50,462 nucleotides of DNA from CAZVWH01 sp964631175 (GCA_964631175.1 CAZVWH010000008.1:1-50462), one strand, 5' to 3'; positions 16,911-25,815 are shown, counted from the stretch's first letter. The notes: generated by a model from the letters alone, not told the origin. Numbers and translations: made by a program.

Positions 16911-17075
16911 GGATTGCCGCGCTTCCCGCTTTGGTTTTGGCCTTCGCCGAGACGAGCGGCTGCGCCTCGCTCCCTAAGGGGCATAGCTCGCAATGATAAA
17001 CTGACACAATCCTCCGTCATTGCGAGAAGACCGGCATCCGCCGGCGGGTGCCGGACGACGAAGCAATCTCCATCA
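16911..17075. repeat. TCATTGCGAG/GAAGCAATC palindromic repeat pair
   Basis: Between rpoN and recR lie two facing copies of a repeat: GATTGCCGCGC ... GCTCGCAATGA (16913-16995), then GTCATTGCGAG ... GACGAAGCAATCTC (17019-17071). Each copy is itself a long imperfect hairpin. The same head-to-head arrangement is found at 25832-25922. Confidence 0.8.
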
Positions 17076-17188
17076 CGCATAATACCAATATCCATGAAAC
17101 GCTGTACTATGCAGTGTAATCCATATCCTTCTGTTATTATAAAGATTGCAAAAAGCCGCGTCAATGTATGGTTGGTGCTTGGAACATT

Positions 17189-17794
17189 TTAGTCTAATTC
17201 TTGTCTGCCGATTATCGCATCTGTAAGCATTTTGCCACTTGCATATTCAATAGTACTGCCGGTGGGCAGTCCTCTTGCCAGCCGAGTGATTTTTACGCCA
17301 GGGGATTTGATCAGCGAGCTTATATAAAGTGTTGTGCCGTCGCCGGCCAAATTAGGATTGGTGGCCATTATCACTTCTTTTACATCGCTGCTATGAACCC
17401 TTTCGATGAGCTTGTCGATGGTCAAATGTTCCGGCTCGATTCCTTCCAAAGGTGCGATGTGACCGCCGAGTACATGATAGACCCACTTGCAGGCGCCTGT
17501 TTTTTCCAGAGCTATAACGTCTTTCGGCTGTTCGACAACACAGATCAAGGTCTTATCACGCCGAGGATCAGAGCAGATTTGGCAAATAGGTTGTTCCGAG
17601 AGATTGTAACAGATTTGGCAGTGTTTGATTTTGGTTTTAACATCTTTTATCGCTTCAGCGAGTGCCGTAGCTTCTGACTGCCCGGCTTTTAGTATATGGA
17701 AAGCCAGCCGTTCAGCCGTTTTTGGTCCGACTCCCGGCAGCTTGCTGAACTCTTCGATAAGTTTATTCAAAGTTTCAGTATAAACGCTGCTCAT
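17189..17794 (-). CDS. recR: Recombination protein RecR
   Basis: The 201-residue protein has an N-terminal helix-hairpin-helix (L-P-G-V-G-P-K-T-A-E-R), a four-cysteine zinc finger (C-x2-C ... C-x2-C, about residues 58-73) and a Toprim domain (I-C-V-V-E-Q-P-K-D-V ... A-T-N-P-N-L-A-G-D-G-T). It closes on a Walker-like G-L-P-T-G segment. RecR works with RecO and RecF to load RecA on gapped DNA. Length is standard. In many genomes it follows dnaX and a YbaB gene; here it does not. Confidence 0.96.
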   Translation of the reverse strand: MSSVYTETLNKLIEEFSKLPGVGPKTAERLAFHILKAGQSEATALAEAIKDVKTKIKHCQICYNLSEQPICQICSDPRRDKTLICVVEQPKDVIALEKTGACKWVYHVLGGHIAPLEGIEPEHLTIDKLIERVHSSDVKEVIMATNPNLAGDGTTLYISSLIKSPGVKITRLARGLPTGSTIEYASGKMLTDAIIGRQELD

Positions 17795-17890
17795 AGTTTT
17801 TCACTCCTATTTATTAAAGCCATCCCCAAGCTGCGCTTGAGGCTGCCACACATCGCTCTTCATAACTTACTAAGGACAAAACGCTCTATT

Positions 17891-17920
17891 AAAAATGCCC
17901 TATCAAATAGGGCATATATC
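17891..17920 (-). terminator. Terminator hairpin upstream of recR
   Basis: ATGCCCTAT (17895-17903) and ATAGGGCAT (17907-17915) form a perfect 9-bp stem with a 3-base loop. On the minus strand it is followed by TTTTTAAT. It would stop transcription coming from the large surface protein gene. Confidence 0.75.
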
Positions 17921-17995
17921 AATAACATAGCAAAGATTCAATGAAAAAACGCAGGCTAACTTGGATTGGTCTTTAAATGAAGCCAACAAAGCAAT

Positions 17996-18030
17996 CGGGG
18001 TTTATACCGAACCGATCAGTATAAACCCCG
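17996..18030 (-). terminator. Stem-loop after the 1076-residue surface protein
   Basis: CGGGGTTTATAC (17996-18007) and GTATAAACCCCG (18019-18030) form a 12-bp perfect stem with an 11-base loop, 34 bases after the stop codon. The T content behind it is only moderate; the second hairpin at 17891-17915 may be the main stop. Confidence 0.7.
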
Positions 18031-18063
18031 AAAGGATATACTTAAACTATGCCAAAACAAACG

Positions 18064-21000
18064 TTATTCCGCAGATGAAGAACGATGCAGTCTAATATCA
18101 TCAATGTACAAATCACCTGCACCACCAGGTTGTATATTATCCTCACTACCGACACCGATGGACAACTCTGTAATAGACTGTAAATTCACACCAATTAAGT
18201 TCGTAAACGGAATATTCCACTCTGTCCATGTGTTCAAAGTCGTTGCAGCCGGATCCGGATTTGTGACCACCACACTGTTGCCGGTGCTATCCTTCAGCGT
18301 CACATAAAGCGGCTCAGCAACGTTACTATTTATGCCAATATCCTGGGACTGCCACTCGCCTGTAACTGAGCCGGTCGTAGTGACATCAGAGAATTCGGCT
18401 GTGCAAGTTGCATTAGCATCGTGGCTGCACACGATTAAGCCTATATAGACATCCAAAAGCATGGGTATCGTAGCCGAACCAAGCGTCTCCCACGTATTTC
18501 CATCAACTGAATACTCGCCTGTAAAGGTGTTGCCGCTGCGGGTCAGTCTTACCCAGACCGGAGTGCTGACCCCATCTTGTCCGTCGGCCTCGCTTTCAAG
18601 AGCCGTCTCAAGACGGCGCAGAAACTGAACTTCATTCATAGGTTGAATATTCACCATGGCATGTGTGGAACCCGCCTCCAGCGACTCACGAATCATCACT
18701 CCTGCCTTGGCTGAGTCGTGAGTATTAGTCATGCTGATTACTTTTGCCGTTATGCTTCCAACGCCGGAGAGCCGTTTGTAAGCATAGTGGAACTGGTCAG
18801 AATTTTCCCAGATATCCGCACCGGCACCGGTCATCGTAATCGGTGGCCCAATCGTAAAACTACCGACAGATGCTGGTATGCCCCTGAACCAAAGTGTTAA
18901 AGACTCAACGCTTTCTCTGGTCCAATCCTGTGGGTCCACCCACTGGCGTTCGGTTTCAGAAAAAGTGAGTGTTCCGCTTTGTTCGTAGTCGGTACCTTCG
19001 TTCACGGTACCATCGTTGTCGTAACGCATGTACATAGCTTGACGGCCGCTGTGAACTATAGTCCGCTCGGCAAATGGCGGATCGAGGTGCCCCACGGTCA
19101 TGCCGGTATTATTCACAGCATAGTCCGCCCACACATCGAATATCCTGTCAGGCGCATAGTCGTTATAGTCTTCAAAGTCATCCACAACAAGAAAGTTACC
19201 CGTCGTAAAGCTCCAGACGTCACCTGCCCAGGGACTATCGGGATTGAGGTCGTTGACCCCATCGATCCGCCAGTAGTAGGTTGTGTTGAATTCCAGAGTT
19301 CCGGGCGTATAAGTAGTGTCGGAGTGACGTCCTTTATAAATCCCATCCGCAGAGGTATTAGCATCATTGACATCCGTAAAATCGGTGCCGAAATATACAT
19401 TGTGTTCATCGGCATAGGCACCCGGCCTCCAGATAAGATTAGAATCAATTCGTATATCTGTCGTACCATTAGCCGGATTCGGCCCAAAAGACCATACTCT
19501 CGAATACATCTCAAATGGTAATAGATTGGTACCAGGGATGATCGTTGCAGTAGTATCATCGTCAGAAGTGCTCCAGGCAACCGCCAGGGTGTCGTGGTCA
19601 CTGTCACTGCCTTCCTTCTGCAGTGCCATAATGTAGTACAGATTGCCAGCTTCCAGATGAATCGGGGCCGATTGCGGACTCGCGTCCCACTGGTGATAAC
19701 CGATTGCCCCAGTATTCGAAGCAATCATATCGTTATCCAGCCACAATTCGCCGGTGTCATCGGTGGCGAGCCAGAACGTATAATCACCAGTGGTCTCCAC
19801 ATAAAGCCAGCCGTGCACGCGGGTACCATAATTGTCCGCCCAGTCCCTTGGAGTGTCAAACAAAGGAAGATAGTCAGTAAAGCTCGGATTATCCGGATAA
19901 TTCGGATTGCCTGTCAGCTCGGCAATAGTGCTGCCCGTGATGTTCTCCCAAACCTCATGTGTGATCGAACCGAGTCCAACTATTGGAACAGTCGTAAAGC
20001 TCCATACAGTGCCCTTATGTATTGTTAGCGGCGACGTGGACTCTACTTCATCAATCCGCCAATAGTAGGTCTTTTCTGTTTCGCGTGTAATGTCGGTTTC
20101 TTCAAGAGCCCAATCTACATCGGCTGGATTCGTCAGGTATGCTCTAAATGGGACAGAACCGGAAGTGCCTATAGGTGCATTGTTTACATCGTCAAAATTA
20201 TCACCGAAAAACACTACATGCCCCATAGCTGCACCATGACCTGCCTCCCATGTAAGCGTCGTATCTACAGGTACGTATTTACTGCCCGTATCCGGAAAAG
20301 GATTATAAGCAATTGAAGGTCTAGTATTAAAATTCCAGATATTGCCTCGATAGGAATTTGCTCCATTGACCGTATCGATCCGCCAGTAGTAGGTTTTGCC
20401 TAAAACAAGCTCACTAACATTATAGCTCGTATCGCCGGTCAAACCCTTGTCTGCAGCAGGGACACCACTGTTCACATCGGCCCGGTTGTCGCTAAGGTAC
20501 ACATGGTAACTGTCCACACCGGGTACATTAGGTCCCGCAGTCCATGTAAGAGTAACACTTGTATCATCATAAGAGCTCTTATGCGCCGGGTAGGGGTTAT
20601 GAGCTCTATAAAGGGGACTCGTAAGTGTAAGCTGAACATTGTCGAAACCAACCCATGAAGCAGAAGCAGTAGTCACGTTGTTTAATTCAATGCCTATTTC
20701 GTGGTCATAACAGGTTGGAACGGTATCGGCTGAAAAGGTCAAACTAAACAACGTAGTTGGGCTCGTCAGTAAGTCTGATGTAACCGGTGCAGTATAAGCT
20801 GCCACTGGAACCCTCGTACCGTTATCATCATAATAGAGGGAAATTTTAAAAGTCGTACCCACCCAATTATTCCTCGCATTAACTTTTAATTCAAACACAT
20901 CACCGCTGCCGATTAGAAAATTAGTCAAATTGTAAACCGGAGGGTCCCCTCCCATTAGGAAGCCTGTATAGCTCCCTTCAGCGGCAGTAGTAAACCCTGT

Positions 21001-21294
21001 TTCCACGCCGGAATCATTGGATGTAAGAGAACCATCGGTCCAGCCGGGGACATCTGCGAAGACACCTCCCTCCGGTCTCTCCCCATCCCAGCAGTGCTGT
21101 TTAACGGTGCCAGGCAATTCGAAGCTGAAGTTCTCAACCTCGATTGACACAGCCGCACCGGCTGGAATGCCCGCAGCCATAATCAACGCCGCAATGACAT
21201 AAAGCAAAAAAGTAAAACCGCCACGGCGGATACGCCTCAGTGGATGTTGAGACGTCTTCATCCCCTCACAATGAGTATTCGATTTTCTACACAT
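18064..21294 (-). CDS. Large secreted protein with Fn3-like repeats and PA14 domain
   Basis: I place the start at 21294 because AGGAGG lies eight bases before it; ten codons further upstream are open but unsupported. The 1076-residue product has a long basic N-region and a signal peptide (about 15-48). A HpiC1-like beta domain follows (about 50-235). Three to four Fn3-like modules end in the recurring phrase T-Y-Y-W-R-I-D, at about 305, 410 and 680. A PA14/GLEYA-like domain (about 445-590, with G-D-Y-T-F-W-L-A-T-D-D) sits among them. Two jelly-roll or DUF1349-like beta domains close the protein. PA14 domains bind sugars. No dockerin or anchoring motif is seen at the C-terminus. Likely role: binding of polysaccharide outside the cell. 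It stands alone between terminators. Confidence 0.85.
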   Translation of the reverse strand: MCRKSNTHCEGMKTSQHPLRRIRRGGFTFLLYVIAALIMAAGIPAGAAVSIEVENFSFELPGTVKQHCWDGERPEGGVFADVPGWTDGSLTSNDSGVETGFTTAAEGSYTGFLMGGDPPVYNLTNFLIGSGDVFELKVNARNNWVGTTFKISLYYDDNGTRVPVAAYTAPVTSDLLTSPTTLFSLTFSADTVPTCYDHEIGIELNNVTTASASWVGFDNVQLTLTSPLYRAHNPYPAHKSSYDDTSVTLTWTAGPNVPGVDSYHVYLSDNRADVNSGVPAADKGLTGDTSYNVSELVLGKTYYWRIDTVNGANSYRGNIWNFNTRPSIAYNPFPDTGSKYVPVDTTLTWEAGHGAAMGHVVFFGDNFDDVNNAPIGTSGSVPFRAYLTNPADVDWALEETDITRETEKTYYWRIDEVESTSPLTIHKGTVWSFTTVPIVGLGSITHEVWENITGSTIAELTGNPNYPDNPSFTDYLPLFDTPRDWADNYGTRVHGWLYVETTGDYTFWLATDDTGELWLDNDMIASNTGAIGYHQWDASPQSAPIHLEAGNLYYIMALQKEGSDSDHDTLAVAWSTSDDDTTATIIPGTNLLPFEMYSRVWSFGPNPANGTTDIRIDSNLIWRPGAYADEHNVYFGTDFTDVNDANTSADGIYKGRHSDTTYTPGTLEFNTTYYWRIDGVNDLNPDSPWAGDVWSFTTGNFLVVDDFEDYNDYAPDRIFDVWADYAVNNTGMTVGHLDPPFAERTIVHSGRQAMYMRYDNDGTVNEGTDYEQSGTLTFSETERQWVDPQDWTRESVESLTLWFRGIPASVGSFTIGPPITMTGAGADIWENSDQFHYAYKRLSGVGSITAKVISMTNTHDSAKAGVMIRESLEAGSTHAMVNIQPMNEVQFLRRLETALESEADGQDGVSTPVWVRLTRSGNTFTGEYSVDGNTWETLGSATIPMLLDVYIGLIVCSHDANATCTAEFSDVTTTGSVTGEWQSQDIGINSNVAEPLYVTLKDSTGNSVVVTNPDPAATTLNTWTEWNIPFTNLIGVNLQSITELSIGVGSEDNIQPGGAGDLYIDDIRLHRSSSAE

Positions 21295-21889
21295 AATATT
21301 CCTCCTTTTTACAGCTAATAACAATTAACGTGTTTTAGTCACACATAAAAAACTAAACATCAGAATACAGAATACTGACTTCTGAAAAACTTGCACTCTC
21401 ACTTTCCTAACCATTGAAAGACTGAGCCTTGATGTATTCTGATGTGCCTCCTTCCCTCAAAAGCTAATATCAATCGTTGATCGCCATATAGATGATCTTA
21501 GGTGTACAAAAAGCTAATATCTACAATCTCCTCTAATCATATTTATAACACATTAGCTGTCTCAATTCAAGCAATAATTTACCTGTGGCGGTCCTAGGGA
21601 CTCTTTACGGAGAGCTATAAGTGTTTCGGTTTTTGGGCTTTTTTCAAAGCCTAACTTAAACTGAAGACGTAAGTCTGTCCTCTGTTATCTTTCCTCTGTC
21701 CTGTGCCGGATTGGATTGACATGGAGTTGGATAAAGAAAAATGACCATCCGAGGCCAGAAAAAAGTTTTTCCGCTTTTTCTTTGTTCACTGTTAGTTTAT
21801 ACTTCTCAACTAAATTAATCCATGCTTGTCCCGTGAGATAGGCTGGAGGCCGTTCATCTCACGGGGTAGATTTGTTAAAGGAGAAAACG
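21295..21889. other. Intergenic control region between surface protein and phosphate operon
   Basis: The region holds the upstream sequences of two divergent genes. I see no gene. It contains a short CAGAATACAGAATACTGA sequence (21361-21378) whose complement recurs near 49487. A run of pyrimidine-rich text (GTCCTCTGTTATCTTTCCTCTGTCC) lies near 21675. A 36-base hairpin at 21830-21865 and the ribosome binding site AAAGGAG (about 21877-21883) follow. Confidence 0.5.
21830..21865. repeat. CCCGTGAGAT hairpin repeat next to the phosphate operon start
   Basis: CCCGTGAGAT and ATCTCACGGG are perfect inverted complements separated by 16 bases. The hairpin ends 24 bases before the ATG of the DUF47 gene. 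A near-identical 36-base element is found in reverse orientation at 49355-49390. Confidence 0.8.
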
Positions 21890-22564
21890 ATGGGAGTCCT
21901 GGGTCATATTTTTGCTCCATCGCCATTTGTTCAACTGCAAGAACACGCAAAGAAGGTGCATGAGTGTGTGGAAATTCTTCGTCCATTGGCAGATGCACTA
22001 TTGGCTGAAGATTACGATAAAATCGAAGAATTACACAATCTTGTCTCAAAGAAAGAGCACGAGGCAGACCAGATAAAAACGGAATTGCGAGACAGGATTA
22101 GCAAAATGTACTTTCTATCGGTAGGCCGGCTGGAATTAAGCCAGTTTTTAGCGTACCAGGACGACGTAGCCGATGCAGCGGAGGATTTTGCAGTCGTGTT
22201 GCTGCTGCGCAAAACCAAAATCCCCAAAGAGCTCCAGGCCGACTTTAAGGCTTTTGTTGAGCAGGTCATCTATGTAAGCGAACAATTGATGGGTTTAACA
22301 GATAAGCTTTCGGCTCTCTCTGAAGCTGCCTTTACCGGCGAAGAGGCCCAGGAGGTACTCAAAACGATTGAAAAAATCAGCTATGAAGAATGGCAGACCG
22401 ATCGTATCGAGAGAAAGTTTGCCCGCAAGTTTTACAGTATGGAAGACAAGCTCGATCCTATTACTATTATGTTCCTTGACAAGTATTGTAAGAGGCTGAG
22501 CTTTATAGCCAACACGGCCGAAAAGACCGCGAAATATCTGCGCCTTATCATTCGCAAGAGATAG
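21890..22564 (+). CDS. DUF47 (PhoU-like) phosphate transport accessory protein
   Basis: The 224-residue protein starts at M-G-V-L-G-H-I-F after AAAGGAG. It is an all-helical PhoU-like four-helix-bundle protein of the TIGR00153/DUF47 family, with E/D-rich metal-binding helices such as K-K-E-H-E-A-D-Q-I-K and Y-Q-D-D-V-A-D-A-A-E-D. It is the usual partner of PiT phosphate transporters and probably regulates or stabilises them. The transporter gene begins 30 bases downstream. Confidence 0.93.
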   Translation: MGVLGHIFAPSPFVQLQEHAKKVHECVEILRPLADALLAEDYDKIEELHNLVSKKEHEADQIKTELRDRISKMYFLSVGRLELSQFLAYQDDVADAAEDFAVVLLLRKTKIPKELQADFKAFVEQVIYVSEQLMGLTDKLSALSEAAFTGEEAQEVLKTIEKISYEEWQTDRIERKFARKFYSMEDKLDPITIMFLDKYCKRLSFIANTAEKTAKYLRLIIRKR

Positions 22565-22594
22565 CGCAGGCGGAACCAAAGGAACAATGTCCGT

Positions 22595-23839
22595 ATGGAA
22601 ATCCTTGTCATCGCAGCAATCATAATCGCTGTCTATATGGCCTGGAACATCGGCGCTAATGATGTGGCCAACTCTATGGCTGACGCAGTTGGCTCTAAAG
22701 CGTTAACCATCTTCTGGGCTGTGGTCTTGGCCGCCATCTGCAATTTCTGCGGAGCCGTGCTTGTTGGTGGCCATGTTACGGATACCGTGCGTAAAGGAAT
22801 AATAGATACCCAGGCCTTCACCCACAATCCCCGTATGCTTGCCCACGGCATGGCCTGTGCTCTGCTGGCCGCGGCGTTGTGGTTGAATATCGCATCGTAC
22901 CTGGGCATGCCGGTATCCACTACACATTCCATCGTCGGGGCAATCGTCGGGTTTGGAATCCTGCAGGCTGGTCTCGGACACATCCATTGGGCCAAGCTGG
23001 GCGAGATTGTGGCCAGTTGGTTCATATCGCCGTTAGCCGGTGCGATAATGGCATTTATCATATTCAAACTGATTTCGCGATACATACTATCAGTTGAAAA
23101 CCCGGCATTAGCGGCGCGCAAAGGTGTGCCGGTCTGTGTTTTTTTCACCTTCACTATATTGATCCTTGCTATTATTTATAAGGGTTTGAAAAACATTCAT
23201 CTGAACTTAACAGGACCACATGCCCTTGTCCTAAGCGTAGCAGGAGGACTTATCGCAGCAGGGATTTCTGCACTGTTTACCAGGAGAAACTGCACCTGTA
23301 ATGGTGAGCTGCCATTCGAGCAGCAGCTCGCCCAGGTGGAGAAGGTTTTTGCTGTGCAGGTCATGTTCACATCATGCACAGTGGCGTTCGCTCAGGGAGC
23401 CAACGATGTAGCTAATGCAATAGGGCCTTTAGCGGCGGTGATTGAAATTGTTAAGAGCAACTCTATTCCCGGCAAGGTCCCTGTGAGTATTTGGCTTTTG
23501 GTTCTGGGGGGCTTTGGCATCGCTGTTGGCTTGGCCACCTTCGGCTATCGCGTAATGCGTCTGGTTGCAACAAAGGTTACTGAGATTACGCCTTCACGAG
23601 GCGTTTCTGCTGATTTGGCTGTTATAGTAACGGTCTTAGCCTGTTCAAAAATGGGCCTGCCAATATCTACTACTCACACGCTCGTAGGTGCAATAATAGG
23701 AGTGGGGTTGGCACGTGGTATCACGGCTGTTGACCGCAGGGTTGTTGGTTCTATCTTTACTTCTTGGCTCGCTACTGTTCCAGCCGCTGCGGCATTGTCT
23801 GTATTGCTTTACCTCATTGGAAAATGCCTATTTTGGTGA
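22595..23839 (+). CDS. PiT-family inorganic phosphate transporter
   Basis: The 414-residue membrane protein has about ten helices and the two inverted family signatures: N-I-G-A-N-D-V-A-N-S near residue 22 and Q-G-A-N-D-V-A-N-A-I-G-P-L-A near residue 268. Each is followed by a P-[VI]-S-T-T-H-[ST] motif. It is a low-affinity phosphate (or metal-phosphate) symporter driven by H+ or Na+. It forms an operon with the DUF47 gene. A PhoB box was not identified upstream. Confidence 0.95.
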   Translation: MEILVIAAIIIAVYMAWNIGANDVANSMADAVGSKALTIFWAVVLAAICNFCGAVLVGGHVTDTVRKGIIDTQAFTHNPRMLAHGMACALLAAALWLNIASYLGMPVSTTHSIVGAIVGFGILQAGLGHIHWAKLGEIVASWFISPLAGAIMAFIIFKLISRYILSVENPALAARKGVPVCVFFTFTILILAIIYKGLKNIHLNLTGPHALVLSVAGGLIAAGISALFTRRNCTCNGELPFEQQLAQVEKVFAVQVMFTSCTVAFAQGANDVANAIGPLAAVIEIVKSNSIPGKVPVSIWLLVLGGFGIAVGLATFGYRVMRLVATKVTEITPSRGVSADLAVIVTVLACSKMGLPISTTHTLVGAIIGVGLARGITAVDRRVVGSIFTSWLATVPAAAALSVLLYLIGKCLFW

Positions 23840-23848
23840 GCTGACGGT

Positions 23849-23865
23849 CCCCGATCAAATCGGGG
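23849..23865. terminator. Convergent-gene hairpin
   Basis: CCCCGAT-caa-ATCGGGG lies between the stops of the phosphate transporter and purM. It is symmetrical and could end both transcripts, but lacks a T tract on either side. Confidence 0.4.
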
Positions 23866-23883
23866 GTTGGTAGGTAATCGGAG

Positions 23884-24951
23884 CTATTTGAAAACTACCT
23901 TGCCTGTGCCGGTAGTAATTCTGCCTATTGTATAGACCTGCTCGCCGAATCGTCTTAATTTTTTCGCTATCGAATTAGCGAAATCCTCCGCCACTATCAG
24001 TACAAATCCTATCCCCATATTGAAGACTCTGTACATTTCACTTTCTTCAACAGGACCTGCATTTTGCAGGAATGTAAATATCTTATGTCTTGGCCAATTC
24101 GCTTTATTTATAGCTGCGTTGCAGTTTTTCGGCAGCACTCGTGGAATGTTACCCACCAGGCCGCCACCGGTAATATGGGCCATTCCGTGGACGACTTGCT
24201 TAACCTTATACTGGGACAATAGTTTCACTATCGGCCGAACGTAGATTCGTGTTGGCTCCAGCAGCACATCACCCAATACCGCTCCGGCGAGCTCGGTTAC
24301 TACGTTGGTTATCTTCATTTGACGCTGCTTAAAACATATACTTCGAGCCAGTGTGTAGCCGTTGCTGTGCAGTCCGCTGGATGCCAGGCCCAGGATGATA
24401 TCGCCAGGTCTTGTGTTTTTTCCAGTGATAATTTTTTTCCGCTCTATTATACCAACAGCGAATCCAGCCATATCGAAGTCATCTTTTTTATATGTGTCGG
24501 GCATTTCAGCGGTTTCGCCGCCGATGAGCGCGCAGTCAGCTAATTTGCAGCCGGCGGCAACGCCTTTGACCAGCTCAGCTACGATTTTCGGCTCCAGCTT
24601 CTGAACCGCCAGATAGTCCAGAAAGAATAACGGCTCGGCACCTTGTACGAGCATGTCATTGACATTCATAGCCACTAAATCAATGCCCACGGTGTCGAAC
24701 CTTTTTATTTTTGCAGCCAATTGCACTTTACTGCCGACGCCATCAGTGCAGGCCACCAGCACCGGCCTTTTATAATTTTTCTTGAATAGTTTTTCGTCGT
24801 AGTCAAGGCGAAACAATCCTGCAAACGCATTTTTAGACTCAATAACTCTCGGCCCAAATGTGCTGGCCAGACTGGCTTGGATTTGCTTGACCATTTGCTC
24901 ACCGGCATTAATACTGACGCCGGATTGTTCGTAGGTGGCGAATTTGCTCAT
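23884..24951 (-). CDS. purM: Phosphoribosylformylglycinamidine cyclo-ligase
   Basis: The 355-residue protein has the PurM/AIR synthetase fold. It shows Y-E-Q-S-G-V-S-I-N-A-G at the N-terminus, T-D-G-V-G-S-K near residue 70, G-G-E-T-A-E-M-P-D, and H-I-T-G-G-G-L-V-G-N-I-P-R. It makes AIR from FGAM with ATP in purine synthesis. Its ATG directly follows the remnant of a four-helix-bundle gene and about one kilobase downstream (in transcript sense) of purF, with which it may once have shared an operon now broken by repeats. Confidence 0.96.
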   Translation of the reverse strand: MSKFATYEQSGVSINAGEQMVKQIQASLASTFGPRVIESKNAFAGLFRLDYDEKLFKKNYKRPVLVACTDGVGSKVQLAAKIKRFDTVGIDLVAMNVNDMLVQGAEPLFFLDYLAVQKLEPKIVAELVKGVAAGCKLADCALIGGETAEMPDTYKKDDFDMAGFAVGIIERKKIITGKNTRPGDIILGLASSGLHSNGYTLARSICFKQRQMKITNVVTELAGAVLGDVLLEPTRIYVRPIVKLLSQYKVKQVVHGMAHITGGGLVGNIPRVLPKNCNAAINKANWPRHKIFTFLQNAGPVEESEMYRVFNMGIGFVLIVAEDFANSIAKKLRRFGEQVYTIGRITTGTGKVVFK

Positions 24952-24952
24952 T

Positions 24953-25087
24953 TTAGATTCTCGACGCTCGATACTCGATACTCGTTTTATGATTATTGTC
25001 CACGGATTTAATGAAATTGTTAATCATTCTGCCAAGATGGTCGTATTCTTCACAAAAATATCTATATTTTTCTTCATCATTGAATGA
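24953..25087 (-). pseudogene. C-terminal remnant of a four-helix-bundle (S23-like) gene
   Basis: An open stretch of 44 codons without a start reads S-F-N-D-E-E-K-Y-R-Y-F-C-E-E-Y-D-H-L-G-R-M-I-N-N-F-I-K-S... (given here with gaps as two parts: up to E-E-Y and onwards). This is what the last helix of the four-helix-bundle/23S intervening-sequence protein family looks like (typical pattern: D-x-E-L-Y ... Y-D-x-L-G-R-x-I-N-x-F-I). It is in the same direction as the N-terminal piece at 25450-25728 and is separated from it by 362 bases of repeats. It ends two bases before the purM start. Confidence 0.75.
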
Positions 25088-25126
25088 TTATAGCATCTAA
25101 CAGAATGAATAGTATAGCTTACTTTC

Positions 25127-25262
25127 TGTCACTCCCGCGTAGGCGGGAGTCCATAAAAAGCCATAGAATACTGGATTCCCGCTCCCCGATTATGCGGGGA
25201 CAAGTTTACCCCACGCAGTGTGGCTTGCGCCACTGCGAAGGCAGGGGCGGCAATGACAGGCG
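25127..25262. repeat. Compound repeat, CTCCCGC/GCGGGAG and TGTCA...TGACA type
   Basis: The element starts CTGTCACTCCCGCG-ta-GGCGGGAG and ends GGGGCGGCAATGACAG, so its outer bases CTGTCA/TGACAG are inverted. Inner parts CTGGATTCCCGCTC and ATGCGGGGACAAG form further partial palindromes. It lies within the split four-helix-bundle gene. Confidence 0.7.
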
Positions 25263-25281
25263 TAGAGTATTTCTAATTTTG

Positions 25282-25458
25282 TTAGAGCCTTGCTCTGTTT
25301 AAAAGCCTCACCGTCGTTTCGACCGAAGCCCCCATTTCTGCCTTCGCAGAAAGCACGGGGGCGAAGTGGAGAAATCTGCTCAAAAATAGATTTCTCGACT
25401 CGCCTTCGGCTCGCTCGAAATGACATTCTGAGCTCTTTTCAACAGAGCATTAGAGCCT
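25282..25458. mobile_element. 159-bp MITE-like element with 15-bp TIRs and 9-bp target duplication
   Basis: The element occupies 25291-25449. Its ends TGCTCTGTTTAAAAG (25291-25305) and CTTTTCAACAGAGCA (25435-25449) are inverted complements with one mismatch. They are flanked by perfect 9-bp direct repeats TTAGAGCCT (25282-25290 and 25450-25458). The interior is a set of long imperfect palindromes of the TTTCGAGCGAAGC type. There is no open reading frame, so it is a non-autonomous element needing a transposase from elsewhere. Confidence 0.85.
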
Positions 25459-25728
25459 CTTAGTCTCGTACAAAGTATCTAAATGATCTATGGTTTCATC
25501 ACAGGATGCTATAGAATAAGTAAGAAACTTGATAAATTCTTGCTTATATCTACGTCTTCCGAAACCTTCTACTATAGTGTTTTTAATAGACTTACTGGAC
25601 TTTTTTATCTGATTACCTTCCTCGTAGATTTCAAATTTTGGCAGTTTCAAGGTCATCTGGCGTATTTCTATAGCTAATTTATGAGCTTTCTTATAGATAT
25701 CCAAATCTCTATAGCTCTTATACCCCAC
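25450..25728 (-). pseudogene. N-terminal part of a four-helix-bundle (S23-like) protein
   Basis: From a GTG with AAGGA eight bases upstream, 92 residues are read: Y-R-D-L-D-I-Y-K-K-A-H-K-L-A-I-E-I, then L-P-K-F-E-I-Y-E-E-G-N-Q-I-K-K-S-S-K-S-I, then E-G-F-G-R-R-R-Y-K. These are hallmarks of the four-helix-bundle protein family first found in 23S rRNA intervening sequences. Complete members have about 115-130 residues. This frame stops in the target duplication of the adjacent element, and the missing last helix is found at 24953-25087. Function of the family is unclear. The truncated product may still be made. Confidence 0.8.
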
Positions 25729-25815
25729 TGTTTTGTCCTTTTACGAGCATCAAGTATCGAGTTCCTCAAACATCCGTCCGCCTTAGTCGGATTCCATAGC
25801 GAACTTAGTAGCGGC

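Noticed and set aside
16911..17075. Facing TCATTGCGAG repeats considered as a CRISPR or an attachment site
   Set aside because: Only two facing copies with no spacers of regular length, and no cas or integrase gene nearby.
19113..20028. Long frames (203 and 144 codons) within the large surface protein gene
   Set aside because: They are antisense or out-of-frame readings of a repetitive Fn3/PA14 gene; composition is not protein-like (many Arg, Ile and Thr in repeats).
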